From Fragum whitleyi (taxonomy: Eukaryota; Mollusca; Bivalvia; Cardiida; Cardiidae), in NCBI GenBank assembly GCA_948146395.1, contig OX411549.1, forward strand, positions 34,742,693 through 34,806,692: a stretch of 64,000 nucleotides of DNA. The letters are read 5' to 3'. Under the pieces are notes generated by a model. The model searched no databases. It was not told the origin of the DNA and saw only the letters and a program-made list of their open reading frames with translations. This document shows positions 9,367-21,300 of this stretch, one piece after another. Made by a program: the position numbers and the translations under genes. The stretch's first letter is position 1. Each line of letters opens with the position of its first letter.

Positions 9367-12300
9367 GTAAGATGTGGATCTAATGACTAACTGTCGCGGT
9401 TTATTGTTACGGAGATACATCATAGTCTTTATTTTCAAAATGACGACTGAACGTCTCAATCTTTTATTACAAGATAACTATATAAATAGCCACACTGTGA
9501 AGGTTTACCGTCACGAGCTTATATAACAAGATGACGATATAAATAACAGCACTAAGACGGTTGACCGTCACAAGCTTATATTACAAGACAAATCTATAAA
9601 TAGCCGCACTGTGACGGTTGACCGTCACAAGCTTGTATTACAATCTATAAATAGCCGCACTATGACGGTTGACCGTCACAAGCTTATATTAAAATCTATA
9701 AATAGCCGCATAGAGAGAATGACGGAAATTCGTCACAAGTTACGGTTTTCCATCACAAGTTTTGGAATTATGTCAGTTTTTCATACTTTGTTCAACCGTG
9801 TTTAGCTTTGAAAAAAAATGATAAAGAAGTTGCTAGATGTAACATGGCATCTCGTTGAAAGGAATTGGTTTCGAGTATTGACATATTTATCTTACCAAGA
9901 GGACTGGAAAAATATTAGAATTATATTTCAACCGTCTTCGAAATGGGTGTTTTCAATTGTTCGAGCTATTTTCTTTATGGCGTTTGCTAATAAATACAGA
10001 ATAAACCTTGAAACTTTCATTCGAATTGGAGAGATGTTCAAGATACCTGACTGTTTAAACAGTTAACAATATCGTGAAATTAACCGCATGAATGTTTTAT
10101 GAATAAAAATGGAATGAGACCGATTAAGAGTTTTTGGCGAAATTAAAGGGAGGTAATTCAATTTCGCTAAATTTGTTCAGAATGAACAAACTTAGCGATA
10201 TTTATTACCCCCCTTTAATTAAATATGCATGCAAGTTCTATAAATAGCTTCCTATTTCAGGAATTTATTAGACGCTAATCATTTCAATTATGTCATTGAA
10301 ATCACGATTTTTTTTCAAATTCAGTTTTTTATATCATTTCCGATGTGTTTTTTTTAGTGTTTTATTGGTTTGAGGAAGTATTTGGAATGAATGAATGAAG
10401 CGCTTAATGAGCGATTTAGATCGGTTTTGATTGAGATAAATTTTACGATGTAACAAACAGTACACTTATTTCTTTAATGAACACTTCCATTCAAGTCTAC
10501 ATGAAAAATAGTTTTATTGGAGGGGAGTGAAACAAGGTGAAATGGATAAGGTGAATGAATTTGGAAAGATTTTGATCGAAATTGAATGAGTGCGATAAGT
10601 AGGTTTCAAGTGAAATTCATGGGACGTAAAACAATATCGCAAATTTCGCCAAAATTGGACGATGTAGGAGATACTTTTTACCTTTAATTGAATATTCGTA
10701 ATTTTCTGTTTTTGTGTATTCACGGATTAAACAGACGCTTTAAAAAAAGGCAAATAAATATTACAATAATTTAATCGGTACTTATGAAATACTGATCCTA
10801 TTAAACCATTTGGAAGCGCCTTTTTAAACAATTTAATTTTCGAAGCGTTTTTTGATTGATTAGAATAATTGTTTGAAATGAATGAAAGGAGTGCTGTGCG
10901 AATGAATGAATGAAAGTAATTTTTAACAAGAATGTCAGTTTCACAATGTTACTACAAATGTAACAGTTTTTACTGTATACATGTACTTTTGGATTTTGTT
11001 GTCGTGACATATCAGTCTTCCACCGAATACGTTTCCTAGCCACCCGTGGCATTCACTGCGAATAGACAAGACAAAAATTAAACATTTGACTCGAAAGGGA
11101 ACACAGTTCCATTGCGTAAAGATAGATTGAATTTTTTTTTTCTTAATCAAACACTATATATTTCATTTCTCAAAAATGGACACCTATACTACAATACGAC
11201 AAATTAATTTCCCAGCAATTTTCTAACGATTTAAGTTTGTTTTTAAGTAACGCTTTGAAGATGAACGTTTAGGTTCAAGACATTTGAATAGAATCGATGA
11301 AAAGTTATGACAATAAAAATTACTTGATACTCAATGTTATTTGAAAACATGCTGTGTTAGATCGCAGAAAACAAAACAAAACAACAACAACAACAAAAGA
11401 AACAAAAAATAAAGAAATTCAATTAAGACAAGGACCTTATAGCGAGTGTCAATTAATGAATAATTAATGTATGTATGCAAAGTCAACATCAATCCATTTA
11501 GGTCGTGTGTATTTTTTAAAACGAAACTCATGTAAACTTAGCGTTCCCTCCCGCCCTGTTTTACCAAGAGGCAAAGGTAAAACAAAAAAAAGTATCAGAT
11601 GCAAAAAAAGGTTTAAGTTTAGGGTTAATTCACGTTTTTGAGGGCGTTAACATTTGCAGAGACCCGAAAATGGTTTAGAGCATTTTGATGGTCTCTTCAA
11701 AAATTAACGCTCTTAAAAAAGTGAATTGACGCTATTATTGCATAACTTTGATCGTTTTAAACGATATCCAGGTGCTTTTGGATGATTTCCAAATGTTATT
11801 GAGGTATGTGTTTGAAATGGAAGCACTGAGTGAGTGATTTAGAATGGTTTTGAATTGGGTGAGTGTCAATTTTACGATTTCTAAAACTGTACTATGAGTT
11901 GATCTTGTATAATCATACAAATTCAAATATCAAATAATCTTTTTTAAGAAGATTGGTTAATTATCATTCTCTACATTATTCTAAAGTTTAAAGTATTTAC
12001 TTGAACATGATCTTTATGCTGAATATACAGTTAACAACATCGTGAAATTGACATTCATCTCTATCAAAACCATTCAAAATCATTCGCTCAGCGCTCCATT
12101 CATTCATTCCAATCACTAACTCAAACATTTACAAACGCTCCAAACTCAATGAAAAACATAGAATCGACAACTTCTTCCAAACTAAATAAAGCTAGAAAAA
12201 ATCGCGATTTCACTGACATAATTCAAATTGTAAGCGTCTGATAGATTCTTTTGAAAAATAGGAAGCTATTTATAGATCTTGTGGGCATATTTTATTAAAG

Positions 12301-15300
12301 GGAGGTAATAAATATCGCCAATTTTGTTCGTGCTGAACAAAATTTGCGACATTGAATTACCTCCCATTAAATTAACTCAAAACCTACTCCACACACTCAA
12401 TCAATTTCATTCTAACATCATTCCAAAATCATTCACTTTGTCAATTTCACGATATTGTTAACTGTACAACAAGGCCCATGAGTACGATTCCGATGATACT
12501 ACATGTATCTTTACTACATTCCATTCTTTATATTACTGTAGAAGCGAGTGAAAACTTGACAGGAACAAACCAAGGAAAAATCATTTTTTTTTAATTAGAA
12601 CTGATCAATAATTGTTTGAATCGTTTTTGTAAATCATGCAACGAGTCCTGTAAAGTTGGGCATTCATTAGGCGCACTTGCTGTGCTACAAAGGTATAGCT
12701 CTTCCAACAATAATGTTTGATATTTATTGCATTTGTACTAGATCTACAAGACAATAATTTGATTCGAAATTTGTTAAAGCATGCACCAGCAATCATGCGT
12801 ACATGTGGGTCATTTTTAGCGGAAATATTATCGTCCGACGTCGTTGTGTGTCCAAAAATATTGGAATTATTTCGATCATTTTCCATATCAGACATATCAG
12901 TCGATTGGTTATATATATATTGACAGATTAATACAGTTAATAACTTCGTGAAATTGACATTCATCTCAATCAAAACCATTCTAAATCGCTTACTCAGCGC
13001 TCCATTCATTTTTTTCGAACATTCACTCAAACCATTCACAAACGCTCAAAATGACTAATTAATATAAGATTAACAACCACCTTCCAAATTTTTAAAGCAA
13101 GAACCAAATCGTTATTTCTCTGACATAATTGAATTTTTTAGCGTGTGACTAGTTTTTGAAGAAATAGGAAGCTGTTTATAGAACTTTAATGCATATTTTA
13201 TTAAAAGGAGGTTATTAATATCGCTAATTTTGTTCATCCTGAACAAATTTAACGATATTGGATTACCTCCCTTAAATTTCACTCAAAACTCGCTCCTCTT
13301 ACTCATTCAATATCATTCCAAACTCATTCCAAAATCATTAATCTTGTCAATTTCACGACGTGGTTAACTCTATCTATCTTATCATTTATTTCAGATGTAC
13401 ATGTATCAATTATGAAACAGATGTTAAAACCTGTGTGTTATATTCAACAAGTGGCACACCAACATTTGTGACTGATGCAGAGGGTTGGCTCTTTGTAAAA
13501 ATCGCAGATACATCGTTTGTAAGCGGTTTTTAGCACACCTGAGCGCAAAGTATCCAATGTGAGCTATTGTGATCGGTTATCGTCCGATGTTCGTTCATAC
13601 GTTAAGCATTTTACAAGTTCATTCTCCTTCTCCTCAATCGACGGGCCGATCGGAAACTTGGCAGGGCTATTTCTTGGTTGAAGTCCTACAAAATTTATTG
13701 AATGATTTTATTCCATCAAACTCTGGTTGCGATTGCAAAAGATGGGCTTAAAAATTAGCGATTCCTTAAAATTTACCTCCTGCTAAACTGTAAATGCTTA
13801 AATGCTTGAATAGCTCGAAAGGGCTGGGTACGTTTTTGCCCGATTTTGGCCCATCACCAAATTATGTAAAATTTTTGGTGATTGTAAAGAAATCTTTGCG
13901 ATAAATCTCGGTGAAAATATTATATGAATAGGATGCATAAAGCGAAAGTTATATCTTCCTAAAGAAAACACCCCACTAACAATGAATTCGATAACACGAC
14001 GTCAATGACGTGAAAACGGCACGTTCTTAAATAGTAACGTTTCTCCACGTATTATTAGAGTATTTTTTACAATTCCCGAAAAATAATTTCATAAACAAAA
14101 ACGCGTATTAATTCTGATAATCGCCCGTGCGTTTGTTAGAATAGTCATGATCGACAAGATGTATAATAATGTTATACTGAGACTACTCAGACCACGGTAG
14201 TTGTTTACTCTCACGATGTACTACTTTAAATAGCCTCGCTTCTTGTATATTATTGGCAATGTATAAATTCTCTACCATGATCGATTTCTGTAATTAATTG
14301 AGTGTTAATTGATCATTAAAACAGCTAAACAATTCCCTTTCTGGTACGATGACCGAAAAAAACCTTTTGATTTCGGCAAGTAATAGCGCCGACGATCGTG
14401 CTGTATTATTTAGATTTTGAGATTTATGAAATAGAAAAAAAACTATGCCTGACGATCGTATTCTAATATCAAACAATTTGTATATATAGTATTTATTCTT
14501 TTCAGACTGTCGAACACAGACTTGGGTGAGGAAAATTGAAATAAAATTGATAAACAAAAGAGTTAGATAAATGATTTTCGAGTCTTAGAATATTGCTTTA
14601 TTCTTCGTTTTCACAGATTATAAATTGTGCATGTCGCTGTTTTGACTCGCAAAGATCGTAACTATATCCGATTCAAGCAGTCGCAAGTATTTATTTTATT
14701 AAAAGCTCCGTATTTTAAGTGGTATTCCTTGGCCAATTTCGCCTGAGACTCTGTTTATTTTCCGTCAGTGAAATCGGAAAATCCCGATGGTCGACGATTT
14801 TCGCTAATCTGATTTGGAAATTAAGTGTTTCTGGCGGCTGATAGACTAATCAAACCGGTGGTGTAGAGGTTAAGACATAAGTCCTTTGTTCGAAAGACCA
14901 TGAGTTCAAACCGAGTAGTACAAATAATATTTTTCTAAGCCAAATTTTCTGTATTTTTTCTGTCATACAAGCACTTTTTATATCGGTAAGGTGGCGTTAT
15001 TCACTTTTTTGGTCAATTAATTAAAAAGACATTTAAAAAATAGAATTTATTTTCTAACAAAGCTATCATTTTAACCTACACTTTATCAAGTTCTTTCGAA
15101 AAAATAAATGCAATCATTATTTCCAATGTTAATGTAACCTACTAATCTCTTCAGCTTTTCTAGCACATACAAACAAAAATGCGACTTCTACTAATACTTC
15201 CAAAAATAATAATAATGATGGTAAAACAACAACAAAAATGAAGCTTTAGTGATCTCGAGTATCTGTGTGGTAATTTTTGGCAGTGTTTTAAATATTCTTC

Positions 15301-18300
15301 GTGGTTTCGGGGACGGGCTCGAAACAAGGCTAAGCAGGGAATTTGTGTTCTTTCTTAAAAATTGGGAAACATATTTTCTTCGCGATTTTAGATACATAAG
15401 TTCGGTTAATAATTCACTTTTATACAATGATAAAGACTTCTTTGCACCCGAGATGTCGCAAGCATTTAATTGGAAGTGGTTGTTTTCTGATATCAAAGAG
15501 AGAAAAAAATATTCCAATAGTGTGATCTTTAAAGAGGGAAGAAAAAAGTATGAACAAAAAAAGTCGCGTTGGAGGTTTGAACTCCTAGATGAATGATTGT
15601 GAGTGCGCACCTTAACCGACTGAGCTATCACTTCTTTCTGTCACTCAATGGTTAAATTGTGTATTTATCAATAAATTACTAACGGTTAATGCAGTAAGAA
15701 CTCGGAAATCTTCCGAAGATATACGGAATATGCACTGAGTCTCAGGCGAAATTAGCCAAATAATACCGATTGATTAAGCCCCGTTCCCACTGTCACAGTT
15801 TGGACCCCCGGTTAGTCCCGGATGAGTGGTCCGGGGGAAACGGTGACAAACCGGGAATACAACCGTGACGGCACCGTGAATATCCTGGACCATCCGGGAT
15901 GAACCTTGTTGATCCGGCAACCGACCCCGGATGTTTTAAAATGTTTAATACAACCGGCAGTCACCGGGACTCACCGGGAGGATGTCAAGAATCGGCTTAA
16001 TCCGGAGAAACACCGGCATATTCCGGGGCAAGTCCGGTTCTCTACCCTGGCTCAACCGTGATAGTCCCTGATGATCCGTGGACATTTTCAGCTAAGCCCC
16101 GTTCCCACTGTCACGGTTTGGACCCCCGGTTAGTCCCGGATGAGTGGTCCGGGGGAAACCGTGACAAACCGGGAATACAACCGTGATATGAAGGGGCGAT
16201 AACGGCGGCTACCGGTGCGCTACCGGCGACGACCGGGGTTACACCGGGTCGTACCGGGATCAACCGGGATCACGCCGGCCCCTGCACCGTAAATACACCG
16301 TGGCAAACCGGGAACAAATCGGGATAGTCCGGGGTCGAACGGGAAGATCCTGCTAGTAAACCGGGGGTACACCGGGGCAATGTCGGGAATATGGGAATAT
16401 GAATCATTTTTTAGAGAAAAGATCCCGGATCATCCCGGAATACCGGCTCTTTCCCCACCGGGAGGTACCGTGGGTGTCCGGGACCAACACCGTGACAGTG
16501 GGAACGGGGCTTTACTTTTCGTATATTTAAGTCGCGAACTGACATAAATTAGCCGTAATAAGAAAGTATGCACAATTGTGTTAAAATAAAATCAATAGTT
16601 CCGTTTTCCTCAATTTTGAAATCTGAAGTGTAGTCACAAGAAACGACTATATCATGAATTTATCCTAATAATGAAAAAGGGTTTAACATCGTGGACAAGC
16701 ACAAGGCGCGTGCAAGCTCTGAAATCTCTGCTCAAAAATAGCCGATTGTTGTTTTCTCAAATATTTTTTAACATATACGCCACCGTTCATATTGAAATGA
16801 ATGACAACTTGTATTTCTTGCACGTACATTACCGAGCGAAGCGTATTTCATGCGTCTTTTTTAAATAAAAATTGTGACTATCGCTTGTCTTTCATTATCC
16901 TTAAAACAACAACCATTGTATCTTGAATAGTCTTAAGGTAACTTGCAATGTTAAGTTTTTTTGTTAAGTCATGCGGACCGACGGACATATAGACGAACGG
17001 ACGGACAGACAGATGGACAACGGTAAAATAATGTGCCTCCGATTTATCGACTCGGGGCTCTGAAATTAATACAGGTCCCTGGTGGGGAGACATATTCAAT
17101 AGGCTAGGGATATTTATCTCCGATCAGTACAAGCATAGCATGATCCATGCCCAGACCTGCAGCTGATATACCGCTTTCGTATACATTTATTCATCCATTG
17201 TTGAGAGGCGAACATCGAAAAGGATATGTGCCGCTATCGAGGATTGCACCCCTGACTCCCCCGATTGAAGACTGGGAGTTCGATCAACTTTGACATCGCA
17301 CTGTGTTCGGCGCTATGACGGCGGCAAATAACTTACCAAACCTTTAAAAAAATCCTACAAGAACAATCTTCATTAAATGAACTTAACGTTCTTTATTTTT
17401 TTAAATTCTGATCTAATGCTTTTAGGCAAAATGCATAATGCCATTCGAATAAATATGATAAGAGGTAGTCTGAAAATATTGGTCAATTCTGAGACTAAGG
17501 GTATCCTTAGTAAGCGGATGTCACTCTCGGTTGTAGCCCCTTGACAGTGAAAACATATAATTCGATAAATACTACATAGTTATTTCAAAATTTAACTCAG
17601 GGTCCCCCTTCTGAGGGCATAGAATGCTCTTGTGATATAGAATCCATACAAAAAGTCATACACGGGACCATCTAGACGATCTATATCGTCAGTTCAGCTG
17701 AAGATTCGCTTTTTTGTCGTCAAACGACCATGATGCAGAAAAATTGATATAATATCGATTAAAATAAGCACACATACTTTACTTTTTCTGACAAGAAATG
17801 ATGGGGGCATTTGATAATAAAAAAGAATTTAAAGCTAGTAGTTTAATCCATTATCACATAACATAAATGTAGGTAACAAGTTTAGATTTTTGCAAACTGT
17901 TTAATGAATGTAGAAGAGAAACACTAAGGGAAACGGAGATGTTGCGATTTTCCTTTCCCTGTAGAATATAGTAATTCTTTCTTTTTTTCTTTTCTTCACG
18001 TGAATTGCAGGACTACCTGTAGCAATTATTTCACATAATTAATTGTAGGCCTACAACGGTCTGATGGTGCAAGTACACAGCAAAGGTGTTATCAGTAGGG
18101 CATGCTTCTCTCTCGTTATGTTTAGCCTACTTGTAATTGTACATGCAAAATAGGCCGCGCAGAATGAAGAAGCTGTATATAGCTGCCTACTTCACTCTGC
18201 CCCATGGATAGGCTATATTGTCTTCAGTCGAAGATGTCTTTTAAATGATAAGTAGTTTTAATCTCTGATCGAAAATCTTGATCATTGAAGAAGAAATAAT

Positions 18301-21300
18301 ATGTAGGTTTAAACTGATATTGTTCTTCTATTTACAGTTACAAAATAGTTTGATATATAAAACGTAGCGAAATGTGCAAACCTGTATTTAGCTTTTACAC
18401 GGAAACATAATTGGTGGACGTTTACGTTCTCCAGTGTTAATACCACGTTTGAACAATCCTGTCAGATGTTAATAGGTTTTCAAAACAGTAGTACTCATTA
18501 AGATTCAATTTACTCTTTTTGAAGAATTGTAACCGTCTGACAACTATGCATTTCAAAAATGGAGTGAAACAAGGAGTCTACGTAACTTGTTGCAACCTCA
18601 AAGACATCTTTTAAGTGTGAAATCATATTCAATTCTGAGATCTGGTGAATTTTTTCCTTGCGTAGAGCTACTTTTCTGACAGAGTGAGTAATTTGCCCCT
18701 TATTTGCCAATGGTCAATGGGAGGTCACTCATGAAATGAAATTACTGGAATGGCAACCTCCCCTGACACTACTAATGCATATAAAACAAAGGCAAATTAA
18801 TGGAAATATCGGTATACACATGAATACGGATACAGTCTGAGCAGGTAAAGTAAAGCATTCAGGCCATGCGCTAAAGGTTTATGCAAAGGGGTTTTACTTT
18901 ACATTTTAACACACGAAAGCCAAACTCGAGACGATTGTCTACAATTTTTTACGCATTTATATGAACACTTAGCCTTTCCTTTCTTTGAGAATTAAAATCG
19001 CGGAACAATCAATTAATATCCTTTTATAGAATTTTTATCTCCACTGGCCGAAGGCCACTGGGGCTATTGTCATGGCGTTGTGTCCGTCGTCCATCCGTGC
19101 GTCCGTTCGAAAACTTTTTCTTAAAAAATCTTCTCCTCAGAAACTACTGGGTGAATTTCAATCAAACTTCACAGGAATGATCCTAGGGTGATCCTCTTTC
19201 AAAGTTGTTCAAGAAATTTAGATCCAATGACAAACATGGATTTAATGGGCGTGGCTTATTTCCAAATATGGTTAAAAGTGGGTTTTCTCAGATTTTAATT
19301 GATGGATACCAATTAAATTTTACATGAATGATCCTTGAGTGGCATTTTATCAGTCTATAAAAAATTATTGTGATCGGTTGAAAAATATGTATTTTATGGG
19401 CGGAGGTCATTTCTGTATATGTTATTTAGTCGAAACTTTGAAAATCATTTTCTCAGAATGTATCTGATGGTTTTCAACCAAATTTCACTCGAATGGTACT
19501 TTAGTGATCCTTTATCAGGTTACCAGAAATTATTGTGATCGGATGAAAAATAATTATTTTAATGGCCGGAGGTCATTTCTGTATATGTTATTTAGTGGAA
19601 ACTTTGAAAATAATTTTCTCAGAGTGTAACTGATGGTTTTCAACCAAATTACACCGGAATGATCTTTTTGAGTAACTCTTTATGAGTCTACCAAAAATTA
19701 CTGTGATCGGATGAAAAATATGTATTTTTATGGGCAGAGATAGTTTTTCAATATGTTATTTTATGTAGTCTTTGAAAATCAATTTCTCAGAATGTTATGG
19801 GTGGATATCAATCAAACTTCATTGGTATGACCCTGGGGAACCCCTTTAGCATGTAGCAAAAATTATTGTCATTGGATGAAATATATGTTTTTTTTTATTA
19901 GCGGAGGTCTTTTCTCTATATGTTATATAGTGGAAACTCTGAAATCATTTTCAACATCAGAGGAATCCAAAATATCTAAAAATCTATTCAAAACTTTTCT
20001 TTTTCTTTTACAAGAATTTCAAGCCTGTGGAGCGACCCAAGCCATTCATAGCTTTCTAGTTTAAGCAGATAACACCATAATTTTTAATAATGAGATTACG
20101 GAGAACTGATTAGCATTACAAAATAAGAATAATAACCTAGATCATCTAATTGTCATTTCTTTACTTTTATAACAAATGGATCGGCGAATCACTGTTTAAA
20201 CTACACCGGGAATAATTCCGAAAGTTATCGAAACCTTGTAATTACAGGACTTTGTTGACGATCGACGATATATGTTGAGAAACGTATATCTGAAGCAAGA
20301 TGCGGTCAGGTCATTTTCCTTTTATCGTAATTTTACATGTAAAATTTAGCTTTTCTCCACAAATGGAGGAATCACTCTAGTATGCCAACAGAAACGTCCA
20401 CCATCAGTACTTTCAGTGCTTTGATTTTAGTATTGTAATCTTTTTCCTCGTTTTTTATGACGACTTTATGAAAAATGATTAATCTGAAGTCAATATGCAA
20501 TGAATATAAACCTCTGCCTGTAGACAATATTCGTTAATATTTTTTTCAAGTTATGGAATAGATCTAGTGGGCCTAATGGACTTGGGTTATTTTAACTACC
20601 GTTAAGGAAAACGACTCGTTGGTGTGTACTATCTGAAATATGTAGCAGTTATCTAGCTTAATTATTTCGTCACAGATGCTTAATGACGTCATAAAGTCTC
20701 TTGATGTATTTGTAAACAAAGGGATCAAGGTTATTACATGTAGATCTAGCAACGCATGCAGTTACAAATTCAGCGAAAGGAACAGGGAGAGGATTTCAGA
20801 CTCTATGTGTATCATGCTTTATTCATTGGACTTAAAAGGATATTCATCTTGTCATTTCTTCTTACAGACTCTGGCATTGGGCGCTAGTCATCGTGTGTAC
20901 TTGAATGTTGTTGTATATAGTCCAGCATTCATCTACAGATGGCTGTTGTCTAAGCCTTATATCAACTGTTTCGATATTTTGTTTGCATATCTGTGTCGAA
21001 GGTACTGTCCTTTTCACCAGGTAAGAAAGTTTGATGTTTGCTTAATATTTCATTTAAAATTCGAAATAAATTGGATGAACAGGTCGGCCTGAGTTTTCAT
21101 GGTTGTATCATAAGGGTTAAATTACGTTCTCATCGGTTACGTCCGCCATTTGTAAACGTAAGTTTGTCAAACGTCATTTGGAACACCTATTTTATTAAAA
21201 TCCAGTGTTTGTGCATTCATCAACCGAGCTGAATTTGGCATAATATGGTTCAGTGTGAAAAGTTGACATACCATTATGAAATTATCTCCTCGGTTGCAGA

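Noticed and set aside
12605..13039. 144-residue minus-strand open frame
   Set aside because: It overlaps M copy 5 and contains no recognisable domain; an opposite-strand frame overlaps it too.
15191..15631. Overlapping 146- and 115-residue frames on opposite strands
   Set aside because: Both cross a tRNA-like relic and AT-rich sequence, with no splice signals or domain; chance openness is more likely.
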